A stretch of 64,000 nucleotides of DNA, from the NCBI RefSeq assembly GCF_001500125.1, contig NZ_LQIV01000044.1, positions 124,001-188,000 on the forward strand. The letters are read 5' to 3'. Numbering within the stretch: the first letter of the stretch is position 1; every line of letters starts with the position of its first letter. The notes beneath the pieces were generated by a model. The model did no database searches, was not told where the DNA came from, and saw only the letters and a list, made by a program, of their open reading frames with translations. Shown piece by piece: positions 42,095 to 49,532 of the stretch. This stretch comes from Mycobacterium sp. IS-1742. Lineage in GTDB: Bacteria; Actinomycetota; Actinomycetes; Mycobacteriales; Mycobacteriaceae. The translations under genes were made by a program, and so were the position numbers.

Positions 42095-42961
42095 CTACAG
42101 CTTGCCGATCACGTTTTCCGCGAACCATTCGAGGTTGCGGATCTTGTCCTCGAGCGGTTCGGTATCGGGGCCGGTGATGTAGGGGATCCGGAAGCCGACG
42201 ATGACGTCGGTGACGCCTTTGTCCTCCAGGCGTTTGATGCCGTCGAGGCTGAACGCGTCCACCGAGATGACGTGGATCTCGAACGGCCCGGTCTGCCCCT
42301 GCTCCGCGCGGAAGGTGTTCAGTTTGGCGATGAGCCCGTCGAGTTCCTCGGGATCGCCGCCGCCGTGCATCCAGCCGTCGCACCGCGCCGCGCGCCGCAG
42401 GGCGGCGTCGGCGTGGCCGCCGACGAGGATCGGCACCGGCTTCGTCGGGGCGGGGGTCATCTTCGTCTTGGGGATGTCGTAGAACTCGCCGTGGAACTCG
42501 AAATACTCCCCGGTGGTGAGACCGCGGATGATCTCGATGCACTCGTCCATCCGCTTGCCCCGCTTGGCGAACGGGACGTTCATCAGCTCGTAGTCCTCCC
42601 GCCACGGGCTGGTGCCGACACCGAGACCGAGCCGGTTGTCGAACAGCGCGGCCAGCGATCCGGCCTGCTTGGCGACCAGGGCGGGTGGGCGGATCGGCAG
42701 TTTGAGGACGAAGAAGTTGAACCGCAGCGTGGTCGTCACCGCGCATAGCGCGCTCGCCAGCACGAAGGACTCGATGAAGGCCTTGCCGTCGAGGAACTCC
42801 CGGCTGCCGTCGGGGGTGTAGGGGTAGGTGGAGTCGGATTCGTAGGGGTAGGCCACGCTGTCGGGGATCGTCATCGCGTCGTAGCCCGCCGCTTCGGCGG
42901 CCTTGGCCAGCGGGATGTAGTACGTCGGGTCGGTCATGGCCTCGGCGTAGGTGAACCGCAC
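42095..42961 (-). CDS. LLM-class F420-dependent oxidoreductase behind a KstR box
   Basis: Luciferase-like oxidoreductase, 288 aa. Motifs: RFTYAEAMTDPTYYIPLAKA, LGLGVGTSPWREDYELM, PVPILVGGHADAALRRAARCDGW. GTG 42961 follows a strong GAGGAGG site at the right distance, which fixes the start. The position and sequence match M. tuberculosis Rv0940c by eye. A KstR-like palindrome lies 28 bp upstream, so a role in sterol catabolism is likely. The cheB-like gene follows 38 bp downstream on the same strand. Confidence 0.87.
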   Translation of the reverse strand: MRFTYAEAMTDPTYYIPLAKAAEAAGYDAMTIPDSVAYPYESDSTYPYTPDGSREFLDGKAFIESFVLASALCAVTTTLRFNFFVLKLPIRPPALVAKQAGSLAALFDNRLGLGVGTSPWREDYELMNVPFAKRGKRMDECIEIIRGLTTGEYFEFHGEFYDIPKTKMTPAPTKPVPILVGGHADAALRRAARCDGWMHGGGDPEELDGLIAKLNTFRAEQGQTGPFEIHVISVDAFSLDGIKRLEDKGVTDVIVGFRIPYITGPDTEPLEDKIRNLEWFAENVIGKL

Positions 42962-42988
42962 AGCGCCTCCTCGGGTCGGTGCCCGAAT

Positions 42989-43006
42989 ACTAGAACGTGT
43001 TCTAGT
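42989..43006 (-). promoter_or_regulatory. KstR operator
   Basis: ACTAGAACGTGTTCTAGT is an inverted repeat with perfect 8-bp arms and contains TAGAACGTGTTCTA, fitting the KstR consensus TnnAACnnGTTnnA at all fixed positions. It lies 28 bp upstream of the LLM oxidoreductase start and 40 bp upstream of the divergent DUF4235 gene. Confidence 0.75.
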
Positions 43007-43045
43007 CGGATGTTTGAAGATTGGCGGGTCGGGAACGCCACGCCC

Positions 43046-43315
43046 GTGAGCGTGGCGAAAACCTTCTACAAGCCCCTGGCCCTCGCGAGCAGCATCGGGG
43101 GCGGCCTCATAGCCGGCAAGATCTTCTCCGAGATCTGGCAGCGCGCCAATCCCTCGGGCACCGAGCCGCCCGACCCCGAGGATCTGCAGAGCTCGGCGAA
43201 GGAGATCTTCATCGCTGCTGCCATCCAGGGTCTGATCGTCGGCATCGTCCGCGCCGCCCTCGCGCGTGGACAGGCCAAGGGATTCGCCGCGCTGGCGAAC
43301 GAGAATCCGGAGTAG
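43046..43315 (+). CDS. DUF4235 membrane protein
   Basis: Small (89 aa) membrane protein of a family found in actinobacteria, often in stress loci. Two hydrophobic helices are visible (LALASSIGGGLIAGKIFSEIW and EIFIAAAIQGLIVGIVRAAL). GTG 43046 is preferred (GGGAA upstream); ATG 43010 would start 4 bp after the KstR palindrome. The MFS gene begins 15 bp later. Confidence 0.75.
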   Translation: MSVAKTFYKPLALASSIGGGLIAGKIFSEIWQRANPSGTEPPDPEDLQSSAKEIFIAAAIQGLIVGIVRAALARGQAKGFAALANENPE

Positions 43316-43330
43316 CCGCCAGGGTGCATC

Positions 43331-44506
43331 ATGACCCGGGTGCGCACCCGGCGAACCTGGCTCACCCGCAACGTCCGGCTGCTGTCGGCGGTGTCCTTCC
43401 TCCAGGACGCCGCCAGTGAACTGCTCTATCCACTGCTGCCGATCTACCTGACCTCGGTGCTGGGCGCACCGGCCGCGGTGGTGGGAACGGTCGAGGGTGT
43501 CGCCGAAGGCGCGGCCTCGCTGACCAAACTCGCCTCCGGGCCCTTGGGCGACCGGTTCTCCAGGCGCCCACTGATCGCCACCGGATACGGGATGGCGGCG
43601 CTGGGCAAGCTGATCGTGGCCGCCGCGGGATCCTGGCCGGGCGTGCTGGCCGGCCGGGTGACCGACCGGCTCGGCAAGGGAATCCGGGGCGCACCGCGCG
43701 ATGCGCTGCTGGTCTCCGGTGTCGACCCCGCCGCCAGGGGCCGGGTGTTCGGCTTCCACCGCGCCATGGACACCCTCGGCGCGGTGGTGGGCCCGCTGCT
43801 CGGTCTGGCCGCCTACGAACTGCTCGACCATCAGATCGCCCCGCTGCTGTGGGTGGCCGTCATCCCCGCGGTGCTGTCCGTCGCGCTGGTGTTTTTGGTG
43901 CGCGAACACACGACGCCCGCAGTGGCAGTGGCGCGACCGTCGCTGTTCTCGGGCGTGCGGCACCTTCCGCGGCGCTACTGGAGGGTGACCGCAGTGCTGG
44001 TCGGTTTCGGTGTGGTGAACTTCCCCGACGCGCTGTTGTTGCTGCGGCTCAACGAGATCGGCTTCTCCGTCGTCGAGGTCATCCTGGCCTACGTGGGCTA
44101 CAACGTCGTGTACGCGGCGGTGAGCTACCCCGCCGGATCGCTGGCCGACCGCATCGGCAAACCCGCGGTGTTCGCGGTCGGGCTGGCGTTCTTCGCGATC
44201 GGCTACACCGGGCTGGGGCTGACCACCGACACCCTCACGGCGTGGCTGTTGATCGGGGTCTACGGCGTGTTCACGGCATGTACCGACGGGGTCGGGAAGG
44301 CGTGGATCTCGTCGCTGGTGGGCGCCGACGTGCAGGCCGGCGCGCAGGGTGTGTTCCAGGGCGCCAGCGGTTTCGCGGTGCTGGTCGCCGGGCTGTGGGC
44401 CGGTCTGGCGTGGGGCGCCGACGGGACACTGCCGCTGCTGGTGTCCGGGGCAACGGGGGCCGTCTTCGCGGTGACCGTCGCCGTACTCGCCGTACGTGGC
44501 CGCTGA
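43331..44506 (+). CDS. MFS transporter
   Basis: Major facilitator superfamily permease, 391 aa with about 12 helices. The loop 2-3 motif reads GPLGDRFSRRPLIATGYG, and GRVTDRLGKGIRGAPRDALL is characteristic of a subfamily of drug or metabolite exporters. Loop 8-9 carries AGSLADRIGKPAVF. ATG 43331, 15 bp after the DUF4235 gene. Substrate not predictable. Confidence 0.9.
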   Translation: MTRVRTRRTWLTRNVRLLSAVSFLQDAASELLYPLLPIYLTSVLGAPAAVVGTVEGVAEGAASLTKLASGPLGDRFSRRPLIATGYGMAALGKLIVAAAGSWPGVLAGRVTDRLGKGIRGAPRDALLVSGVDPAARGRVFGFHRAMDTLGAVVGPLLGLAAYELLDHQIAPLLWVAVIPAVLSVALVFLVREHTTPAVAVARPSLFSGVRHLPRRYWRVTAVLVGFGVVNFPDALLLLRLNEIGFSVVEVILAYVGYNVVYAAVSYPAGSLADRIGKPAVFAVGLAFFAIGYTGLGLTTDTLTAWLLIGVYGVFTACTDGVGKAWISSLVGADVQAGAQGVFQGASGFAVLVAGLWAGLAWGADGTLPLLVSGATGAVFAVTVAVLAVRGR

Positions 44507-44529
44507 TTGGACACCGCGCCGACGGGTAT
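44505..44529 (+). promoter_or_regulatory. SigF-type promoter of the ThDP enzyme gene
   Basis: GATT (44505-44508), 15 nt, GGGTAT (44524-44529), ending 9 nt before ATG 44539. The -10 is a full SigF match; the -35 has one mismatch. It overlaps the 3' end of the MFS gene. Confidence 0.45.
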
Positions 44530-44538
44530 GCCGCGGCC

Positions 44539-46263
44539 ATGACAGATCTGGTTGCGGATGCGTTGGTGGCCCGGTTGCGCGACTGGGACGCCGACCGGGT
44601 GTTCGGGTACGCCGGCGACGGGGTGAACACCCTGCTCGGGGCGTTGCAGCGTTCGGGCGCACCGGAATTCGTGTCGACCCGGCATGAGGAACTCGCGGCG
44701 TTCATGGCGTGCGGACACGCCAAGTACACCGGCCGGGTCGGCGTCTGCATGGCCACCCAGGGTCCCGGCGCCATTCACCTGCTGGCCGGTCTCTACGACG
44801 CCAAGCTCGACCGGCGGCCCGTGGTGGCGATCGTCGGACAGGTGGTGTCGACCGCGCTGGGGAGCGGCTACCTGCAGGAGGTCGACCTGCATGCGCTGTT
44901 CAAGGACGTGTGCGGGCAGTACGTGCAGACGGTGTTCGCGCCTGAGCAGGCGCTGATGGCGCTCGACAACGCGATGCGCACGGCGATCGCGACGTCGACG
45001 CCCACCGCGCTGATCATCCCGCACGACGTGCAGCAGGCCGAGATGCCCGAACACCTTGCACACAGCCACGGCGTGGTGCCGTCGACGGCCGTCAGCGTGC
45101 AGGCGACCGTCACGGCCCCCCACGATCAGATTCGTTCTGCTGCAGACATTCTCAACGCCGGCCAGCGTGTCGCGCTGCTGGTGGGCCGCGGCGCTGCGGG
45201 TGCTGCCGACGAGATCGTCAGGGTCGTCGAGACTCTGGGGGCGGGCGTGACGACGTCGCTGCTGGGCAAGCCGGTGCTCGACGAGGCCGAGCCGTGGCAC
45301 ACCGGCGTGATGGGTCACCTCGGCACCACCGCCAGCGCCGAGCTGATGGCGAACTGCGACACGCTGCTGATCGTCGGCTCGAACGATCCGTGGACGGAGT
45401 TCTATCCGGCCCCCGGACAGGCCAGAGCCGTGCAGATCGACATTCAGCCGCGGGTGATCGGCGCCAAGTACCCCGTCGACGCGCCGGTCGTCGGGCAAGC
45501 GGCACAGGCGCTTTCGGCGTTGGCGGCGCTGCTCGAACCCAAGACGGACCGCGGCTGGCAGGAGCAGGTGCGCCAGTGGCGGCAGCAGTGGCACGACGAG
45601 GCCGCGCGCCGCGCCGCCGCCGAGACCGCCGACGCCAATCCCGAGGCCGTGGTGCGTGCACTGTCCGAGCACCTGCCCGCCGACGCGCGCGTGGCGGTCG
45701 ACGTCGGCTCGTCGACGTACTGGTACGCCCGGCATCTGCGATTGCCGCCGGGTGTTCCTGCGCACGTGTCCGGCTACCTCGCCTCGATGGGCTGTGCGCT
45801 GCCGTACGGGGTGGCCGCGAAACTCGATGCGCCGCAACGGCCGGTGGTCGCGCTCGTCGGCGACGGGGCGATGCAGATGAGCGGACTGCTCGAACTCGTC
45901 ACCATCGCCGACCGGTGGCGGTCGTGGGCGGATCCGCGGTTCGTGGTGCTGGTGCTGCACAACGCCGACCTCACCGAGGTGTCGTGGGAACAGCGTGAGA
46001 TGGAGGGCAATCCGCGCTTCGCGGCGTCGCAGGACGTGCCACGGTTCCCCTACGCCGACTACGCGGAACTGCTGGGCCTGCACGGTATCCGGGTGACCGA
46101 CTCGGCCGCCGCGGACCGGGCCTGGGCGGCGGCGTTCGCGGCCGACCGGCCGACGGTCATCGAGGCGGTGGTCGACGCGGCCACCCCGCTGCTCCCACCG
46201 CTGATGCCGGACAGCAAAGCCGACACCGTGCGCGAGGCGCTGCAGCAGGAGCGCCGAACGTGA
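44539..46263 (+). CDS. Thiamine-diphosphate-requiring enzyme (pyruvate oxidase/acetolactate synthase-like)
   Basis: ThDP enzyme of 574 aa. N-terminal Pyr domain with VFGYAGDGVNTLLGAL and catalytic Glu in STRHEELAAFMACGHAK; central domain (about 195-330); C-terminal PP domain with the Mg/ThDP motif VALVGDGAMQMSG. Closest in type to the pyruvate oxidase/acetolactate-synthase-like proteins mycobacterial genomes call thiamine pyrophosphate-requiring protein. Substrate uncertain. A SigF-type promoter ends 9 nt before ATG 44539. A 15-bp inverted repeat spans its stop codon. Confidence 0.85.
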   Translation: MTDLVADALVARLRDWDADRVFGYAGDGVNTLLGALQRSGAPEFVSTRHEELAAFMACGHAKYTGRVGVCMATQGPGAIHLLAGLYDAKLDRRPVVAIVGQVVSTALGSGYLQEVDLHALFKDVCGQYVQTVFAPEQALMALDNAMRTAIATSTPTALIIPHDVQQAEMPEHLAHSHGVVPSTAVSVQATVTAPHDQIRSAADILNAGQRVALLVGRGAAGAADEIVRVVETLGAGVTTSLLGKPVLDEAEPWHTGVMGHLGTTASAELMANCDTLLIVGSNDPWTEFYPAPGQARAVQIDIQPRVIGAKYPVDAPVVGQAAQALSALAALLEPKTDRGWQEQVRQWRQQWHDEAARRAAAETADANPEAVVRALSEHLPADARVAVDVGSSTYWYARHLRLPPGVPAHVSGYLASMGCALPYGVAAKLDAPQRPVVALVGDGAMQMSGLLELVTIADRWRSWADPRFVVLVLHNADLTEVSWEQREMEGNPRFAASQDVPRFPYADYAELLGLHGIRVTDSAAADRAWAAAFAADRPTVIEAVVDAATPLLPPLMPDSKADTVREALQQERRT

Positions 46264-46310
46264 GCTCGTGACCGACGATTCGCCGGAATCTCACGCACGA
46301 GCTCACGTTC
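46256..46310 (+). terminator. 15-bp inverted repeat across the ThDP enzyme stop codon
   Basis: GAACGTGAGCTCGTG (46256-46270) and its exact complement CACGAGCTCACGTTC (46296-46310) are separated by 25 nt. The left arm includes the TGA stop. No T-run follows. It could terminate transcription or isolate the SigF-type promoter of the next gene. Confidence 0.5.
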
Positions 46311-46316
46311 GCCCGA

Positions 46317-46341
46317 GTTTGGGACATCGCCGCCCGGGTAG
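46317..46341 (+). promoter_or_regulatory. SigF-type promoter of the YihY/BrkB gene
   Basis: GTTT (46317-46320), 15 nt, GGGTAG (46336-46341), ending 10 nt before ATG 46352. Good match to the mycobacterial SigF consensus. Confidence 0.55.
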
Positions 46342-46351
46342 AGACCGAGTC

Positions 46352-47404
46352 ATGGCCGAAGAAGTGTCCACCAAAGACCGTGCCCCGCACCCGGACGATC
46401 CGCGCAAGCCGGATTCGCCGACCGACCTGACCAAACCGTCGGCCCTGTACGTCCTGCGGAAGACGGCTCGGGAGTTCGGCAAGGACCAGTGCACCGACCT
46501 CGCGGCCGCGCTCACCTACTACGCCGTGCTGTCGCTGTTCCCCGCCGTGCTGGTGATGGTGTCGTTGCTCGGCGTCTTCGGCCAGGGCAAGCGCACTACC
46601 GACGCGCTGCTCGAGATCGTCTCCGACGTGGCGCCCGCCTCGACGGTCGACACCCTGCGGCCCACCATCGAGCAGCTCGTCAACTCGCCGTCCGCGGGCT
46701 TCGCGCTGGTGATCGGCATCCTCACCGCACTGTGGTCGGCGTCCGGATATGTCGGCGCCTTCGGCCGGGCGATGAACCGGATCTACGAGGTCGCCGAGGG
46801 CCGCCCGATCTGGAAACTGCGGCCACTGCAACTCGTGCTCACCTTCGCCGCCCTGCTCGGCGCCGCGCTCGTGGCGTTCATGCTGGCGGTCAGCGGCCCG
46901 GTCGCCGAGGCCGTCGGCAACGCGATCGGTCTCGGCGAGGCGGCGGTCACCGCCTGGAGCATCGGCCGATGGCCGGTGATCCTGCTGCTGGTGATCATCG
47001 CCGTCGCGGTGCTCTACTACGCCACCCCCAACGTGCAGCAGCCCAAGTTCCGGTGGATCAGCCTCGGGGCCGCGCTGGCCATCCTGACCTGGATCGTCGC
47101 CTCGGTGGGCTTCGGTTTCTACGTCGCGAACTTCGGCAGCTACAACAAGACCTACGGCACGCTGGCCGGGGTCATCATCTTCCTGCTGTGGATCTGGATC
47201 ACCAACCTCGCGCTGCTCTTCGGTGCGGAACTCGACGCCGAACTCGAGCGGGGCCGCCAGTTGCAGGCCGGCCTGCCCGCCGAACGTGAACTGCAGCTAC
47301 CGCCGCGCGACACCCGCGTCATCGAGAAGAAGGAAGCCGCGCTCGAAGAGGACGTGGAACGCGCCAAGGCGCTGCGACGCAGCCGGGGCCGCGACGACGG
47401 TTGA
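46352..47404 (+). CDS. YihY/virulence factor BrkB family membrane protein
   Basis: 350-aa membrane protein of the YihY/BrkB family. The cytoplasmic N-terminus (about 1-45) is followed by DLAAALTYYAVLSLFPAVLVMVS, the family signature, and about six helices in all, including WILSA-type region ILTALWSASGYVGAFGRAMNRIYE and YYATPNVQQPKFRWISLGA. The C-terminal tail is charged and helical. Once misnamed RNase BN. Function unknown. A SigF-type promoter precedes it. Confidence 0.9.
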   Translation: MAEEVSTKDRAPHPDDPRKPDSPTDLTKPSALYVLRKTAREFGKDQCTDLAAALTYYAVLSLFPAVLVMVSLLGVFGQGKRTTDALLEIVSDVAPASTVDTLRPTIEQLVNSPSAGFALVIGILTALWSASGYVGAFGRAMNRIYEVAEGRPIWKLRPLQLVLTFAALLGAALVAFMLAVSGPVAEAVGNAIGLGEAAVTAWSIGRWPVILLLVIIAVAVLYYATPNVQQPKFRWISLGAALAILTWIVASVGFGFYVANFGSYNKTYGTLAGVIIFLLWIWITNLALLFGAELDAELERGRQLQAGLPAERELQLPPRDTRVIEKKEAALEEDVERAKALRRSRGRDDG

Positions 47405-47418
47405 CGTACGCGCCCCGG

Positions 47419-47424
47419 CATACT
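47419..47424 (+). promoter_or_regulatory. -10 box CATACT of leaderless cobF
   Basis: CATACT ends 7 nt before GTG 47432, without a ribosome-binding site between. Same hexamer and spacing as ahead of ku. No cobalamin riboswitch fits in the 27-bp gap. Confidence 0.4.
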
Positions 47425-47431
47425 CACCTGC

Positions 47432-48169
47432 GTGACTCGACGGATCCACGTCATCGGCATCGGTGCGGGCGACCCGGACTATGTGACCGCTCAGGCCGTC
47501 GCGGCGCTCAACGACACCGACGTGTTCTTCGCGATGGACAAGGGCGACACGAAGGACGACCTCGTCGCGTTGCGCCGGCTGATCTGCGAGCGGTTCATCA
47601 CCGAACCCGGTTACCGCTTCGTCGAGATGCCTGACCCGGTCCGCGCCAAGACAGGTGACTACCGCCAGGCCGTCGACGAGTGGCACGCCGCGCGGGCCCG
47701 GCTGTGGGCCGAGGCGATCGAGAACGAACTACCCGCCGACGGGGTCGGCGCCTTCCTCGCGTGGGGTGACCCCTCGCTCTACGACAGCACACTGCGCATC
47801 CTCGACCGGGTGGCCGCCCACGTCGACATCGACTACGACGTCATCCCCGGCATCACCGCCATCCAGGCGCTCACCGCCCGGCACCGGATCCCGCTCAACG
47901 ACGTCGGCGAACCCGTGCTCGTCACCACCGGCCGCCGGCTGCGCGAACAGGGCCTGACCGGTACGGCGGTCGTCATGCTCGACGGTGACTGCGCCTTCAC
48001 CGAGATGCCCGCCCAGACCCGGATCTGGTGGGGCGCCTACCTCGGCACCGCCGACGAACTGCTCGTGTCGGGCACCGTCGGCGAGGTGGGGGAGCGCATC
48101 GTCGCACTGCGTGCCGAGGCGCGCGAACGGCACGGCTGGATCATGGACACCTACCTGCTCCGCGCCTGA
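47432..48169 (+). CDS. cobF: Precorrin-6A synthase (deacetylating) CobF
   Basis: SAM-dependent methyltransferase of aerobic cobalamin synthesis: methylates precorrin-5 at C-1 with loss of the acetyl group. 245 aa, tetrapyrrole-methylase fold: VIGIGAGDPDYVTAQAV at the N-terminus, FLAWGDPSLYDSTLRIL, and YDVIPGITAIQALTARHRIPL. The gene is complete. In M. tuberculosis this locus is known to have lost cobF, while M. canettii and environmental species keep it. It stands among unrelated genes rather than in a cob operon. Confidence 0.93.
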   Translation: MTRRIHVIGIGAGDPDYVTAQAVAALNDTDVFFAMDKGDTKDDLVALRRLICERFITEPGYRFVEMPDPVRAKTGDYRQAVDEWHAARARLWAEAIENELPADGVGAFLAWGDPSLYDSTLRILDRVAAHVDIDYDVIPGITAIQALTARHRIPLNDVGEPVLVTTGRRLREQGLTGTAVVMLDGDCAFTEMPAQTRIWWGAYLGTADELLVSGTVGEVGERIVALRAEARERHGWIMDTYLLRA

Positions 48170-48187
48170 GCGTGCGAAGATCAGCCC

Positions 48188-48583
48188 GTGGGCAGCTTCC
48201 TGTTGCGGGCCGCGGTCACCGGTGTGGCCTTGTGGCTGGTCACCCAACTGGTCTCCGGTATGGAGTTCGTCGGCGGCGACACGACACTGCAGCGCGTCGG
48301 CATCATCTTCGTCGTGGCGGTGGTGTTCGGGCTGGTCAACGCGATCATCAAACCGATCGTGCAGATCATGTCGATCCCGCTGTACATCCTCACACTCGGA
48401 CTCTTCCACGTCGTCGTCAACGCGCTGATGCTGTGGCTGACGGCGTGGATCACCGAGCACACCACGCACTGGGGGCTCTACATCGACGACTTCTGGTGGA
48501 CGGCGATCTGGGCCGGGATCCTGCTGTCGATCGTGAGCTGGGTGCTGTCTTTGCTCAGCGGCGGCCTGCTTTCCCGCCGCTGA
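48188..48583 (+). CDS. Phage holin family (mycobacterial 4-TM) membrane protein
   Basis: 131-aa protein with four hydrophobic helices, of the PF04020-type family. The conserved core is FGLVNAIIKPIVQIMSIPLYILTLGLFH; only part is needed to recognise it (NAIIKPI, TLGLF, NALMLWLTAW). GTG 48188 is 18 bp after cobF. Despite the family name there is no phage context; likely a housekeeping envelope protein of unknown role. Confidence 0.82.
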   Translation: MGSFLLRAAVTGVALWLVTQLVSGMEFVGGDTTLQRVGIIFVVAVVFGLVNAIIKPIVQIMSIPLYILTLGLFHVVVNALMLWLTAWITEHTTHWGLYIDDFWWTAIWAGILLSIVSWVLSLLSGGLLSRR

Positions 48584-48587
48584 CCGG

Positions 48588-48593
48588 CACACT
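48588..48593 (+). promoter_or_regulatory. -10 box CACACT of the Fpg/Nei gene
   Basis: CACACT ends 6 nt before ATG 48600 with no ribosome-binding site between, consistent with leaderless expression. Confidence 0.3.
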
Positions 48594-48599
48594 GGACAC

Positions 48600-49463
48600 A
48601 TGCCCGAACTGCCCGAGGTCGAAGCACTGGCCGACCACCTGCGGCGGCACGCCGTCGGACTGCCGATCGGACGCGTCGACGTGTCGGCGTTCTCGGTGCT
48701 CAAAACGTTCGACCCGCCGATCACCGCGCTGCATGGCCGCGAGGTCACCGATGCGCACCGCTGGGGCAAGTACCTGGGCCTGCAGGCCGGTGACCTGCAC
48801 CTGATCACCCACCTGTCGCGGGCCGGCTGGCTGCGCTGGTCGGACAAGCTGGCCGCCGCGCCGCTCAAACCGGGTAAGGGGCCGATCGCTCTGCGGGTGC
48901 ACCTCGGCACCCCCGGCGCCGCGCCCGGATTCGACCTCACCGAGGCGGGCACCCAGAAGCGCCTGGCGGTCTGGCTCGTCGACGACCCCCCGAAGGTGCC
49001 CGGGATCGCGACGCTCGGCCCGGACGCACTCGAGTTGACCGCCGAGGATCTCGGCGCGCTGTTAAAAGCGCAGAGCGGGCGCATCAAGACCGTGATCACC
49101 GACCAGAAGGTGATGGCAGGCATCGGCAACGCCTACAGCGACGAGATCCTGCACGTGGCGCGGCTGTCGCCGTTCGCCACCGCCAACAAACTCACCGCCG
49201 CGCAACTGGGTTCCCTGCACGACGCGATGATCTCGGTGCTCACCGATGCGGTGTCGCGGTCGGTGGGCCAGCAGGCCGCGACGCTCAAGGGGGAGAAGCG
49301 GTCCGGGCTGCGGGTCCACGCGCGCACCGGTCTGCCGTGTCCGGTGTGCGGCGACACGGTGCGTGAGGTGTCGTTCGCCGACAAGTCCTTCCAGTACTGC
49401 CCGACCTGCCAGACCGGTGGCCGCGTGCTCGCCGACCGCCGGATGTCGCGGCTGCTCAAGTAG
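48600..49463 (+). CDS. Fpg/Nei-family DNA glycosylase/AP lyase
   Basis: Base-excision repair enzyme, 287 aa. The N-terminus PELPEVEALADHL carries the catalytic Pro1 (after Met removal) and Glu2; the helix-two-turn-helix region includes TDQKVMAGIGNAYSDEIL; a C-terminal zinc finger CPVC...CPTC is complete with QTGGRVLADRR. Full length, whereas the M. tuberculosis relative at this locus (Rv0944) is shortened. 16 bp after the holin-like gene. Oxidised purine or pyrimidine preference cannot be read from sequence. Confidence 0.9.
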   Translation: MPELPEVEALADHLRRHAVGLPIGRVDVSAFSVLKTFDPPITALHGREVTDAHRWGKYLGLQAGDLHLITHLSRAGWLRWSDKLAAAPLKPGKGPIALRVHLGTPGAAPGFDLTEAGTQKRLAVWLVDDPPKVPGIATLGPDALELTAEDLGALLKAQSGRIKTVITDQKVMAGIGNAYSDEILHVARLSPFATANKLTAAQLGSLHDAMISVLTDAVSRSVGQQAATLKGEKRSGLRVHARTGLPCPVCGDTVREVSFADKSFQYCPTCQTGGRVLADRRMSRLLK

Positions 49464-49466
49464 CGG

Positions 49467-49511
49467 TTTCGGCGTGCTCAGTCGCGCTGGGCGCGACCGA
49501 GCACGCCGAAA
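49467..49511 (+). terminator. Compound hairpin terminator after the Fpg/Nei gene
   Basis: TTTCGGCGTGCTC (49467-49479) pairs perfectly with GAGCACGCCGAAA (49499-49511); inside, GTCGCG (49481-49486) pairs with CGCGAC (49492-49497) around a 5-nt loop. It begins 4 nt after the stop codon. Very stable; no T-run, as is common in mycobacteria. Confidence 0.65.
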
Positions 49512-49520
49512 TCGCCCCGT

Positions 49521-49526
49521 TACGCT
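49521..49526 (+). promoter_or_regulatory. -10 box TACGCT of a leaderless SDR gene
   Basis: TACGCT fits TANNNT and ends 6 nt before ATG 49533, just downstream of the hairpin terminator. Confidence 0.4.
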
Positions 49527-49532
49527 GCCCGC

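Noticed and set aside
42057..42746. N-terminal extension of the CheB frame that would suggest a receiver domain
   Set aside because: The extra residues are Arg/Pro-rich antisense of the oxidoreductase gene and show no receiver motif.
42962..44662. Long N-terminal extension of the LLM oxidoreductase frame on the minus strand
   Set aside because: It is antisense to the DUF4235 and MFS genes; a strong GAGGAGG site fixes the true start at GTG 42961.
47405..47431. Cobalamin riboswitch before cobF
   Set aside because: The gap is only 27 bp, far too short.
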